NCBI GenBank assembly: GCA_020723105.1
Contig: DYJL01000003.1
Span: 62,001-126,000 of the forward strand
Reading direction: 5' to 3'
DNA length: 64,000 nt
From: Nitrospira japonica
GTDB lineage: Bacteria > Nitrospirota > Thermodesulfovibrionia > UBA6902
This document shows, piece after piece, positions 1-8,866 of this stretch (position 1 is its first letter; each line of letters starts with the position of its first letter). The translations under genes and the position numbers were made by a program. A model generated the notes under the pieces. The model worked only from the letters and a program-made list of their open reading frames with translations, was not told where the DNA came from and ran no database searches.

Positions 1-1123
1 GGGTATCATTAAAGGCATGAAACATCAGGTAACCGACGGCCATACAAAATCCCGCTGAGGGAAGATACAGAAATCGTGAACTCTGAAGATTACGGTTTAC
101 ACCATTCAACATGTTATATATAGGGGCCACGGATGCGAAGACGAACAATATGGAAAATATAAGCCCCTTTGGGACGTTCTTCTTCAGGAGAGTTGAGAAA
201 AATAAAATACCGAAGAACGCCAAAAAAATAATTGCCAGATACAGCCAATACGTCTGATTTGCCTGATAATTAAAAGGCGATATAAGTCTTAACGGGAAAT
301 TAATCAATAGTCCCTTAAGAATCCATCCGTTAATGTAATTTGTTATCTGAAACGACGCGTCTCCTGATTTGCCGTAAGCTTCTACGCTGCCAAAGACATA
401 AATACGCCAGACCAGACAGACCGAGGCAATTGCAAAATATGGGACATACCAAAGGACACGCTGACGCATCTTCTCATTGCGGAAGTCCCTCCCGCAGATA
501 ATGTCCCATAAAACAATAGAGAGCGGAATACTATACGCGATTTCTTTACTCAATATGGCCAGGAAAGTTCCTGCCAGAGATGCAAAATAAAATGTCCTTT
601 TCTTTTCTTTGACAAACTTGATGAAAAAGAGAAGGGAAGACAGATAGAAGAATATACTGAAGACATCAAACCTGCCGCATATCCACGCGACTGCCTCTAC
701 ATTGCCGGGAAAGATTGAAAAAAGGACCGCAGAGGACAGGCCAAGAGACCTGTTTCCGGAGCTTTTATAAACGATAAAATAGAGCAGACATGCATTTATA
801 AAATGAAGACTGACATTGGTCAAATGATATCCGAAGGGATTCAGCCCCCAGGCGCTGAAATCCAATGCCCATAGACCCATAGTCACAATCCTGATGACCG
901 ACTCGTGGTCCTGCTCAGGTATCCTTGACAGCGGCGTATAAAGCGTAAAAAAGTCCTTGAGATCAAACTGATTGAAAAGCGAGATCCACATCAGGTCTTC
1001 AGCCACGAAAAAACTGGTCAGGGCATAATAATAAACAGTAAACGTGATAAAAAATAACAGGGCTATATCCCTTATATATTTTTTATCTTCATTTACATTG
1101 TTTGGATTAATCAATGCTATCAA
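1..1123 (-). CDS. GT-C/PMT-like polytopic membrane protein (C-terminus beyond window)
   Basis: This reading frame is absent from the ORF track because it runs off the left edge; about 374 codons are open without a stop. Translation gives many hydrophobic segments. An early loop with an acidic AEDLMW motif and the stretch VEAVAWICGRFD resemble the GT-C membrane proteins that use polyprenyl-phosphate sugars (DUF1736/PMT type). A TTG start at 1121-1123 is chosen because AGTAGG lies just upstream and an in-frame stop sits at 1136-1138. It begins 8 bases after the sulfatase-like gene ends, so it is probably the next gene of the same operon. The family is inferred from a few motifs; the substrate is unknown. 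Confidence 0.6.
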   Translation of the reverse strand, partial: MIALINPNNVNEDKKYIRDIALLFFITFTVYYYALTSFFVAEDLMWISLFNQFDLKDFFTLYTPLSRIPEQDHESVIRIVTMGLWALDFSAWGLNPFGYHLTNVSLHFINACLLYFIVYKSSGNRSLGLSSAVLFSIFPGNVEAVAWICGRFDVFSIFFYLSSLLFFIKFVKEKKRTFYFASLAGTFLAILSKEIAYSIPLSIVLWDIICGRDFRNEKMRQRVLWYVPYFAIASVCLVWRIYVFGSVEAYGKSGDASFQITNYINGWILKGLLINFPLRLISPFNYQANQTYWLYLAIIFLAFFGILFFSTLLKKNVPKGLIFSILFVFASVAPIYNMLNGVNRNLQSSRFLYLPSAGFCMAVGYLMFHAFNDT

Positions 1124-1130
1124 ATCATTC

Positions 1131-3290
1131 CTACTTCAGATACCCGAGCGAGCGTAATTGTTGCAGCCTGCCGCTGTCTATTTTCTCCTGCTTTTCACCA
1201 CTATTAAAAGCGACAGCGCTGGACCAAGAGTTTAATATTTTATGAAGCTCATCCGCTTTTTCTCTTTCCTTGTGAATCAGATTAATATCTTCCTTATAAT
1301 CATTACTCAAATTATAGAGTTCTTTTTCTCCATCATCAGATTGAATATATTTCCACTCTTTATATATCACGGCCCTCATGCCAATTCCGTATTTTGGGTT
1401 TTGAACCTTCCAGTTAATGTCAGGACGAATTTCAGCAAAGGCAAGATCAAAATTGTGTTCTGTCTCTCCCTTTAAAATGGGTACCAGGCTTCTTCCCTGA
1501 ATGTTCTCCGGGGCCGGGATATTGAGGAGATCCAGAACAGTTGGCATCAAGTCAACAGTTTGCACAATATCTTTATTAACAACACGAACGTCAGATTTTA
1601 ATTCTGGATATCGGATGATAAAGGGTACTCGAATCTGCTCTTCATATAAACTGTTTCCGTGCTGCCAAACTTCATGCTCATTAAAACTTTCTCCATGATC
1701 CGATGTTATTATCAAAATCGTATTATCCAGAAGATGCCAGTCTTCAAGCTTGTCAAAAAGCAGTCCCAGGTAATGGTCCAGATAGCTTATCTCTCCATCG
1801 TAAAGATCCAGCAGGTCCTTCAGACTTGAAGAAGTGAGAGTAAATTCTCCTTTATTCAATCTTACTATGTCATCAAAATAAGGCAGCTCCCGTCCGCTGC
1901 TGTTTTTGTTATATGGAGACGGCGGCTCATATTTATAATGAGGCTCATTGTAGTGCAAAAACAGAAAAAACGGTTCTTTCCTGTCCTTGTTATCTTTAAG
2001 CCATCTGAAAGCTTTTTCATTTACCTCCACAACTCTTCTTTCCCCGTCATAATCATTTGTATCAATTATCTTCAGTATCTCAAAAAGCTTAAAGAGCATT
2101 GCTTCATCTTTCAATGATAAATACCTCACATCCTCGAAGAGGTCTACCTGGTCATCATAAAATTCGAAACCCTGGTCCATGCCAAATGAACGGGAAACGA
2201 ATGGATTACTGATAATACCGGCAGTCAGATAGCCTTTCTCCCTCAAGATTTCTGCAAGAGTCAGTGTAGATGGAGACAGTGGATCTACAGGGCGGCTCAA
2301 GGTCTGCTGCAGATTCCTGTCTGCTTTATGGGAAGAAGGGAATAAACCGGTCATCATTGAAGCATGTCCTGGAAGGGTCCATGTAGTTGGTGAATACGCC
2401 TTAGAAAATATATATCCGCTCTGTGAAATCCTGTCAATATTAGGCGATGTCTTCCTTTTAATCTCACCGTAACAGGAGAGATGATCAGCCCTTAAGGTAT
2501 CAATTGAGATAAGCAGGATATTCGGATTTGAAGATATGTCAGCCTTTTTTGCCATGCTGTAGTAGGCAAAACAAAACAGAAGCGTTGCTGAGACTGACAT
2601 GATTATAATAAGTTTCACTTTTGTAATGGTCAGAAGCAAAGCAGACAGGGTCGCTCCCAGCCGGACCTTTCTGAATAAAGCAACCAATATTTTATAAACC
2701 ACCAGAAATAGCAATAAGAGTGAAACAGCATACAGCGAGTTAAACCCCTGTTCAAAGGATGACTTCAAATAGATGTTCAACATCATATAAGCTGAAACCG
2801 TCAGCCACAGACTGAATAATTTAGATCCTAACTGCTCCATATACCCTTTGTTTCTTAGAAACTCCGCAAGTTGAAATACAGCATAGGCAATCATACCTGC
2901 AAAGACTAATTGAGCTAACGGGAAAAAGGCCCCATAAGAAGTATTTATTAATCCTCCGTAAGCAGACTTATACAGAATCCAGAATACTTCATATAAAAAA
3001 AGCGCTATAGAGCAAAAAACAATCATCAGAGTCCCGTCAGAAATATCTCTTTTCTGTAAAAATGACTTCAGCAAAAAAGCCATCGGAAACATGACTGCCG
3101 CCCATATGATCACGTAAGTAAAGAAAAGGGCCACAGAAATTACAAACACATCCCACGGCTCTATATAGCGTACTGAAGTACTGATTGTGATTTTAAAAGA
3201 TTCAAAAAGTGAGATACATAAACTCCAGATTACAACCGACTTGATAAGGTTCTTATAATAATTCGAACCGAAACTGGTTTTTATTGCCAT
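1131..3290 (-). CDS. Membrane-anchored sulfatase/phosphotransferase-fold protein
   Basis: About seven membrane segments (residues 15-250) precede an alkaline-phosphatase-superfamily catalytic domain (about 256-640). Metal-site motifs are visible: ISIDTLRADH with Asp264, and SDHGES further on. The nucleophile motif is T305-L-P-G-H309, where a true sulfatase would have Cys/Ser-x-Pro-x-Arg. No formylglycine can form, so a Thr-dependent phospho-group transferase or phosphodiesterase acting outside the membrane, as in LtaS/EptA-like enzymes, is as likely as a sulfatase. Its place in the polysaccharide locus suggests tailoring of a surface glycan with a charged group. Fold assignment is firm; reaction is inferred. 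Confidence 0.8.
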   Translation of the reverse strand: MAIKTSFGSNYYKNLIKSVVIWSLCISLFESFKITISTSVRYIEPWDVFVISVALFFTYVIIWAAVMFPMAFLLKSFLQKRDISDGTLMIVFCSIALFLYEVFWILYKSAYGGLINTSYGAFFPLAQLVFAGMIAYAVFQLAEFLRNKGYMEQLGSKLFSLWLTVSAYMMLNIYLKSSFEQGFNSLYAVSLLLLFLVVYKILVALFRKVRLGATLSALLLTITKVKLIIIMSVSATLLFCFAYYSMAKKADISSNPNILLISIDTLRADHLSCYGEIKRKTSPNIDRISQSGYIFSKAYSPTTWTLPGHASMMTGLFPSSHKADRNLQQTLSRPVDPLSPSTLTLAEILREKGYLTAGIISNPFVSRSFGMDQGFEFYDDQVDLFEDVRYLSLKDEAMLFKLFEILKIIDTNDYDGERRVVEVNEKAFRWLKDNKDRKEPFFLFLHYNEPHYKYEPPSPYNKNSSGRELPYFDDIVRLNKGEFTLTSSSLKDLLDLYDGEISYLDHYLGLLFDKLEDWHLLDNTILIITSDHGESFNEHEVWQHGNSLYEEQIRVPFIIRYPELKSDVRVVNKDIVQTVDLMPTVLDLLNIPAPENIQGRSLVPILKGETEHNFDLAFAEIRPDINWKVQNPKYGIGMRAVIYKEWKYIQSDDGEKELYNLSNDYKEDINLIHKEREKADELHKILNSWSSAVAFNSGEKQEKIDSGRLQQLRSLGYLK

Positions 3291-3299
3291 TCTATCCTC

Positions 3300-4670
3300 C
3301 TAATTCTGAAAAATATCTTTTGGAATCTTCAGAAAGTGGACTTCGCTTTTCTGATTCCTATCAGGTTTAACGTAATAAATCAGGCCCAATTGATCAGAAT
3401 AGTCTCTGATCAGGCTAACCTCATCAGTATAACGGTCCGGGTCCTGTATGCCGATCTGAAATTCACCTGTTCGCCATTCCTTGCCGTCGTACCAACGTAA
3501 GCGGTAATGGGGAGTTTCTTTTTGATAGGCTGCCACCAGGTGGGCCGGAACTTTTGAGGTATCAATCGAAAGAGAAATATCATTTCCTGCTTTTGTTTTT
3601 GTAATGACATTTGAGTCAATTATTAACCCGGCAACTTCATTCCCTGCTTTTGGCGACCAGTTGTCTTCCTCATAAGGGTGCGACAAAATTTTATGCCTCA
3701 AGGCTCCTGATTTATCAATATTAATAAGATGCAAACGATTAGTGCCGGGATCAAAAACTGCTACGGCCCGTTTACTTTCTGCATTGCCTTCTGCAATGAC
3801 ATACGGTTTTGTCCATCTGCCAGTTTTGGGATCATATAAGGAACCAAATATCTTCATATCAGATTTTAAGCAGATCACGGCAAAAACTTTTCCACTGTCC
3901 AGCGCAACGACCTGAATTGTAACCGTACCGCGTGCAGCAGCACGATAAAGCACAACATGCGGCTCCCATTTTGATATATCGTTTGCTTTACTTGAGCGGC
4001 TCACCCATGCTTCGAAAGGTTCTTCCTCCAGATGCCTTTCCATGCGTCCCCCAACCCAGAAAAATCCGTCTGAATCCTGCGTCAGAGAACCATAATGGAC
4101 TAATCCCTCGTAAGAAGCACCGTCCATAACCGGATATACAAGCCCCTGTGTTAAGGCGCCAGCCCTTACATCATATTGACTGATCTCATAAGGCAAATAG
4201 AAGTTATGGTCTTTACGCTTGAACCAGAGTTTTCCATTTTGCACTTCGGGAACATGAGCCAGCTCGCGATAGTAATTAGGACGGGAAATAAGCACAGTAA
4301 TCTTATCTCCAGCAAGCAACACATCCAGAGAGCTCGAATGGGAATTCCCTTCAAAAGCAGTATGACGTTCCGACCAGTTTATACCGTCTTTTGAAGAACG
4401 CCATGATACCCGATGTTTGCCGTCAGGATCTTTGCCGCCATGTCCATAAAACACATACCAGTAGCCGCTGCCAGCATGATATATAACTTTCCGGTTATGT
4501 GGACGGGTTGTTACATGATCTCCAACGATGTTCTTATCATCAATAATGACATGTCTGGTACCTGTTGCAGCAGGCTTCTTATCTTTTTCGGAAGCACGGC
4601 ATGCAGCAGAAATAATAATAATTGTCAGGGATATTACTACCAGAGGGTAGAGCTTTTTTAAAGCAATCAT
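3300..4670 (-). CDS. Secreted lipoprotein with sialidase/BNR-like propeller
   Basis: The ORF track opens at 4697, but the ATG at 4670 has GGAG at good distance and begins a signal sequence (MIALKKLYPLVV) that ends at Cys (IIISAAC), so a 456-residue lipoprotein is preferred. The mature part is rich in short strands with Asp-box-like pieces such as SWRSSKDGINWSE, as in five- or six-bladed sialidase/exo-glycosidase propellers. No catalytic residues can be assigned with confidence. The upstream ORF extension is encoded partly by a repeat remnant, which also argues against it. The protein probably sits at the cell surface and handles or binds glycan. Function is unknown. Confidence 0.65.
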   Translation of the reverse strand: MIALKKLYPLVVISLTIIIISAACRASEKDKKPAATGTRHVIIDDKNIVGDHVTTRPHNRKVIYHAGSGYWYVFYGHGGKDPDGKHRVSWRSSKDGINWSERHTAFEGNSHSSSLDVLLAGDKITVLISRPNYYRELAHVPEVQNGKLWFKRKDHNFYLPYEISQYDVRAGALTQGLVYPVMDGASYEGLVHYGSLTQDSDGFFWVGGRMERHLEEEPFEAWVSRSSKANDISKWEPHVVLYRAAARGTVTIQVVALDSGKVFAVICLKSDMKIFGSLYDPKTGRWTKPYVIAEGNAESKRAVAVFDPGTNRLHLINIDKSGALRHKILSHPYEEDNWSPKAGNEVAGLIIDSNVITKTKAGNDISLSIDTSKVPAHLVAAYQKETPHYRLRWYDGKEWRTGEFQIGIQDPDRYTDEVSLIRDYSDQLGLIYYVKPDRNQKSEVHFLKIPKDIFQN

Positions 4671-4693
4671 TATGTGCTCCTGCCCGAGTTGGC

Positions 4694-4724
4694 GCACAGG
4701 ACAGAACTGTATTTGAGCGGATTT
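4694..4724. repeat. Left half of a dispersed inverted-repeat element
   Basis: The string ACAGGACAGAACTGTATTTG followed by AGCGGATTT matches the left end of the complete copies at 5515-5647 and 30288-30420. No right half is seen nearby, so this is a truncated copy between the methyltransferase and the propeller lipoprotein. Confidence 0.6.
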
Positions 4725-4734
4725 AGATAATGCC

Positions 4735-5484
4735 TCATGCAGCTTTTCTCAATAAGAAAATTATGGATACCCCGACAGGAAAATCAAATGAGGAAAGCAG
4801 TCTGGATTCAACCGCAAAGACTGCGGCTAACAGTTGATTGACAATTCCAGGTTTATTGAATGCGAAGTCGGACTTGACCGGCGCTTCACCTTGAAATTTC
4901 TTAAACATGAATCTTTCCATAATCCTCACGGCAGCAATAAAAGGAAACAGAAAAAAATTAAAGTAAGAAGCTTTGACTATGTGCAACCCCGATGTCTCAG
5001 CTAACATTTTTAAGTCATTTACGGTATATCTTCTTTTGTGGTGAGTAACAATATCTATGTTCCCCCACAGGAACTGAAATGCAGGTACAGTAAGGAATAT
5101 CAGGCCCCCCGGTTTACATACTCGTACTGCTTCATCAAGGACTTCTTTATCATTATTAACATGCTCAAGCACATCCAGCATTAAAACTGCCGAGAAAGAA
5201 GAATCTTCAAATGGCAGATTTTCCACATTGGAATTGCAGGTATTTAAATAACTCTTTTCCCTGCAAAATTTTATGGATTTGAAACTGCTGTCAATTCCAA
5301 ATACTTTCCCAAAAGCCTGCAGGTCATTTAACATGCCGCCTGGCCCGCAGCCTATATCAAGAATACTGGCCCCTTCCGTGTTAAAGTATTTTTTTATTTG
5401 TTTCAATACTATCTTCTTACGGCCTATATACCACCAGTGCCAATCTACCAGTGTTGTAAATTCGTCGTAAAATTCGTCTCTCAT
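4735..5484 (-). CDS. Class I SAM-dependent methyltransferase
   Basis: The 249-residue protein has the SAM-binding motif I ILDIGCGPGG near residue 40, an acidic end to strand 2 (VFGIDSS), and LDVLEHV as motif of the Methyltransf_11/25 group. C-terminal hydrophobic stretches (FNFFLFPFIAAV and the last 30 residues) suggest membrane association, as seen in methyltransferases that act on lipid-linked sugars. It lies between repeat copies and among glycosyltransferases, so methylation of a glycan or lipid carrier is likely. The exact acceptor cannot be read from sequence. Confidence 0.85.
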   Translation of the reverse strand: MRDEFYDEFTTLVDWHWWYIGRKKIVLKQIKKYFNTEGASILDIGCGPGGMLNDLQAFGKVFGIDSSFKSIKFCREKSYLNTCNSNVENLPFEDSSFSAVLMLDVLEHVNNDKEVLDEAVRVCKPGGLIFLTVPAFQFLWGNIDIVTHHKRRYTVNDLKMLAETSGLHIVKASYFNFFLFPFIAAVRIMERFMFKKFQGEAPVKSDFAFNKPGIVNQLLAAVFAVESRLLSSFDFPVGVSIIFLLRKAA

Positions 5485-5514
5485 CTATTTTCCTTCTTGC
5501 ATTGCTCCCTTAAA

Positions 5515-5647
5515 TACAGAACAGGACAGAATTTGAGCGGATTTTTTTGCCGACAAGTTCAGACAGGAGGTCTGAACAGGCAAAAACCTCGGAGTCCCGC
5601 TGGATGCGGGACGAGAATGATGCGAAAATACTGTCATGTCCTGTGTT
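5515..5647. repeat. Complete copy of dispersed inverted-repeat element (copy A)
   Basis: This intergenic stretch has imperfect terminal inverted repeats: ACAGAACAGGACAG on the left, and GTCATGTCCTGTGTT on the right. Inside are nested hairpins TTCAGAC/GTCTGAA, TTTTTGCC/GGCAAAAA and GTCCCGC/GCGGGAC. The right subterminal motif GACGAGAATG and the left motif TTTGAGCGGATTT recur in the other copies. It carries no ORF of note and could fold into a branched RNA. The ORF-track entries here (5398-5649 and 5485-5673) are products of the repeat. Confidence 0.7.
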
Positions 5648-5689
5648 AGCAACATTTGTGAGTGCAGGCTCATGCATTGTTTCTATATA

Positions 5690-6442
5690 TTATTTACTGC
5701 CCTTCCCTTTAACCTTGTAAACCCCAAGTACATAATTAAGCCTGATTTGCAGGATACCTTTTAAAGACCCTATAATATCCCTTGACAGCCTCACCTTTGA
5801 CCCTTCTGCATCAAACCACGTAACAGGGATCTCTTTTATTTTATATCCCAGCTTGTTGGCCAGGAATAATATTTCCGCATCAAAGCTCCAATTATGTATC
5901 AACTGTCTTCGAAAGATATCCTGGCCCGCCTCTTTCTCAAACCCCTTAAACCCGCAGGTGAAATCGGAGACTCCACGCACCAGCAGCATATTCGACAGAA
6001 AGGTAAAACCCTTGCCTAACAATTCCCGGTACAACGGCTGTCTCTTCATAACGCTGGCCTCCCTGCTCTTCCTGGTGCCTATTACGACATCGCATCCCTT
6101 ATCAAGAATCTCCAAGAACCTGTCAAGTTCACTTATCGGCGTAGACAGATCCGCATCCATGAAAACAATGTATTTCCCCTTTGCATAAAGAATTCCTCTT
6201 TTTACGGCATGACCCTTGCCCCCGTTTTTTGAAGAAGTCAATATGGAATGACTGCAGTTTCCGTCCAGGCATTCTTTGGCAACTGATGTGGTTTTATCCA
6301 TACTGCCGTCATCCGCTACAATTATCTCAACAGAATAAGGTTTTTCTTTAATGTATTCCTGTATAGCTACCAGACTGTCCCTGAGCCTTCTTTCCTCATT
6401 ATATGTCGGAATAACTAAAGAAACAAAAGGCGAATTGTTCAT
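5690..6442 (-). CDS. Family 2 glycosyltransferase, polyprenyl-phosphate sugar synthase type
   Basis: The start at 6442 (MNNSPFVSLVIPTYNEE) is preferred over 6457 because its ATG overlaps the upstream stop as TAATG and has GGAG about ten bases upstream. The protein is a GT-A fold enzyme with VADDGSMD and the metal-binding VFMDADLSTP, matching the dolichyl-phosphate glucosyl/mannosyl synthase group. It lacks C-terminal membrane helices. It probably charges a lipid phosphate with a sugar for use by the GT-C membrane enzymes of this locus. Sugar identity is not determined. Confidence 0.88.
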   Translation of the reverse strand: MNNSPFVSLVIPTYNEERRLRDSLVAIQEYIKEKPYSVEIIVADDGSMDKTTSVAKECLDGNCSHSILTSSKNGGKGHAVKRGILYAKGKYIVFMDADLSTPISELDRFLEILDKGCDVVIGTRKSREASVMKRQPLYRELLGKGFTFLSNMLLVRGVSDFTCGFKGFEKEAGQDIFRRQLIHNWSFDAEILFLANKLGYKIKEIPVTWFDAEGSKVRLSRDIIGSLKGILQIRLNYVLGVYKVKGKGSK

Positions 6443-7428
6443 TATCTCATGCTCCATTTGTCAGCGCCTTTGCGGGAAATCAGGCCTTTAACAAACGCTA
6501 TACCATAAACTAAATGAGTCAAACATATACCGCAAAATACGTATACAGACCTTCTTTTATCCTCTGTCCCCAGACTGGACACAAGCACAGCTGTGAGATA
6601 TCCGGAGACTGACATAATATAAAGCGTCTTTAAATGCCCATATTCTGAAAAGGACAATGGTATGCCTCCCAGAATCCAGGCAATAAATGCAGTAGGCAGG
6701 AAATATACTGTTTTATCTATGGAAAAAAATTCCCTCATCAACACTCCCTTATCTCTGCCGTAATTCCACATCTGCTTCAGATGTGGAAGGAATACGGGTC
6801 TCCTGTGATGATAAACACACACGCCCGGAGAATAGATTATTTTCTTGCCCAATGCCAATATCTCAAGGCCCAGTTTATAATCCTCGCCTGTCAGGAGCGT
6901 CTCATCAAAACCATTGAGTGTTTCTGCAACGCTTCTTGGAAAAATAAAGTTACATGACATAATATCTTTTGTCTCAAAATCTCCTTTTGTTATCTGATAA
7001 CGCCTGCTGAATTTGCCAAGTCCCACATAGGAATTCAGGATATCGCCCCCAACTTTTTGCCAGAAATTATCTTCAGGCGGAGTAACATTAGGGCCTGTGA
7101 CTGCACCCACATCCAGGGAAGAAACAAAATAATAAACAGCCTTTTCAAGCCAATCACGTTCCGGATATGCGTCAGAATCAATAAAGGCAAAGATGTCCCC
7201 CTTTGCCTTTTTCATGCCGAGATTTCTTTTTATGGAAGGTTTTACAACGCCTGTAGGAATAACTATTACATCTTGCCTGTCCAGTATTTCATTATGATCA
7301 GGCAGAACGATAACCTCAAAACCATGATAGTCCAGCGCCAGGCACTCCTGGATGCACTTTGACGTGTCTTTATCTATGCTCCGGCAGGCAATAATTATTG
7401 AAACAAAAGGTTCAGCAGTCACTTCCAC
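6442..7428 (-). CDS. Family 2 glycosyltransferase with C-terminal membrane helices
   Basis: The N-terminal 220 residues form a GT2 domain (FVSIIIACRSID, then AFIDSDAYPERDWLEK as the Asp-x-Asp region, and TGEDYKLG as the ED motif). The last 90 residues contain two or three hydrophobic helices. Its start lies 17 bases inside the preceding radical SAM gene and its stop touches the next GT2 start, so the three genes are translationally coupled. It likely adds a sugar to a lipid-linked intermediate at the cytoplasmic face. Donor and acceptor are unknown. Confidence 0.85.
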   Translation of the reverse strand: MEVTAEPFVSIIIACRSIDKDTSKCIQECLALDYHGFEVIVLPDHNEILDRQDVIVIPTGVVKPSIKRNLGMKKAKGDIFAFIDSDAYPERDWLEKAVYYFVSSLDVGAVTGPNVTPPEDNFWQKVGGDILNSYVGLGKFSRRYQITKGDFETKDIMSCNFIFPRSVAETLNGFDETLLTGEDYKLGLEILALGKKIIYSPGVCVYHHRRPVFLPHLKQMWNYGRDKGVLMREFFSIDKTVYFLPTAFIAWILGGIPLSFSEYGHLKTLYIMSVSGYLTAVLVSSLGTEDKRRSVYVFCGICLTHLVYGIAFVKGLISRKGADKWSMR

Positions 7429-8848
7429 TTCCTGACTCAGCAGTATGTCTTCCTAAAATCATGTTTGAGATGCCGACCGCACCCCTTAAAATGTTCTTGA
7501 ACTCCAGCCAGGACCTGATACTCAGGAGCATGCGCAAAATATGTTTGGGCCTCATGTATACGCTTCTGTATGCCGTAGTGCAAAGCTTGGCAAGCTGCTG
7601 TCTGGTCATGGAATAAGGAACAAATCCCATCCTGTGCATACCGATGTCGGCAAGATTGGAACTTAGCGTCCCGTGTTTGCTTATTTCATCATATACAGGC
7701 GATCCCGGGAATGGCGTGAATGTAAAAAATTCAGCATAGAAAGGGTCCAGCTTTTTCGCAAACTCAATGGTCTGCAATCCCTCTTCATAGGTCTCGCCGG
7801 GAATGCCCAGTATAAATGTTGCAAATGTCTTTATCCCGTATTTGTGTGTCAAATGGATAGTCTCCTGCGCTCTCGATAAGTCGAGGTTCTTCCTTATTGT
7901 TTTCTGGTTTTTGGGCACCCCTGTTTCAATGCCGTAAAGAATACACCAGCAGCCGGCCTCTGCCATATTTTTCAGCATGACCTCGTCAATCGTGTCCACA
8001 CGGGAAGCGCAAAACCATGTAACATCAAGTCCTCTCTTTTTAATTTCATCGCAGATATCCAGCACCCTTTCCTTGTCATAAGTAAACAGATCATCCCAGA
8101 ATTTTATCTCCTTTACTCCGAATCTCTTTATATAATATTCCATTTCATCCACTACGTTTTTGGCAGACTTGAGCCGTATAGTCTTGCCGTTTACTCTGTA
8201 GCAGTATATGCACTTGAGGTGGCACCCTCTTGCGCTCATCATCTGGGCAATGGGGAGCCTGCTGTAGTGTCCCACCGGAGGACGATATTTATGCATATCA
8301 AGCAGATCAAGGGCATAAGGGGGAAGCTCATCAAGGTTCTCTATCAAAGGCCTTTCAGGATTGCGTATGATTCCTTCTTTTGTTCTTATTATGGTACCCT
8401 CGCAGCCATCCATTCCTTCACCCTTTTCCAGTCTGTTCACTATTTCCCTGACGGTATAGTCTCCCTCTTTCAGACAGACCGCATCAATGTCGCCGGATTC
8501 TTCAAAACACTTTTCCTGGAAATAAGAGGGACCTGGCCCGCCGACTGCAATGTATATGTTGGGGTATTTTGATTTCACTATTTTTGCAAGGTCTCTCGCC
8601 TTCGGCCACATGAGAGAAACACAGGATATGCCCAGAAATCCAGGGCCGATATCGTCTATGCCTTTCAGTATCTCTTCTGTTGAAAGAAGAGTCCCGTCAA
8701 GAATCGTAACATCATGTCCCGCCTCTCTTAAAACCGCTGCAATGGACATCAGTCCGGGCGGCGGCCATATTCCTGCAACGGTACTTCTCATGGCTTTGGT
8801 GTGGGAATCTGAAAGATCCCACTCTGGCATTGCTAATACGCACTTCAT
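7412..8848 (-). CDS. B12-binding-domain radical SAM protein
   Basis: Residues 1-140 resemble the cobalamin-binding Rossmann domain typical of class B radical SAM enzymes (PPPGLMSIAAVLREAGH, then AVGGPGPSYF). The radical SAM core follows with C209-x3-C213-x2-C216 (ARGCHLKCIYC). A C-terminal tail (residues 400-478) lacks further Cys clusters. The closest functional idea is methylation or rearrangement of an unactivated carbon on a sugar, lipid or isoprenoid. It heads a coupled set with two GT2 genes. A second enzyme of the same class lies at 22373-23839, but the two are clearly diverged. Confidence 0.88.
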   Translation of the reverse strand: MKCVLAMPEWDLSDSHTKAMRSTVAGIWPPPGLMSIAAVLREAGHDVTILDGTLLSTEEILKGIDDIGPGFLGISCVSLMWPKARDLAKIVKSKYPNIYIAVGGPGPSYFQEKCFEESGDIDAVCLKEGDYTVREIVNRLEKGEGMDGCEGTIIRTKEGIIRNPERPLIENLDELPPYALDLLDMHKYRPPVGHYSRLPIAQMMSARGCHLKCIYCYRVNGKTIRLKSAKNVVDEMEYYIKRFGVKEIKFWDDLFTYDKERVLDICDEIKKRGLDVTWFCASRVDTIDEVMLKNMAEAGCWCILYGIETGVPKNQKTIRKNLDLSRAQETIHLTHKYGIKTFATFILGIPGETYEEGLQTIEFAKKLDPFYAEFFTFTPFPGSPVYDEISKHGTLSSNLADIGMHRMGFVPYSMTRQQLAKLCTTAYRSVYMRPKHILRMLLSIRSWLEFKNILRGAVGISNMILGRHTAESGSGSDC

Positions 8849-8866
8849 ATGATTCTCCTTATATTG

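Noticed and set aside
5398-5673. Two short ORFs in the gap after the methyltransferase
   Set aside because: They are produced by the repeat element's hairpins and have no start signals.
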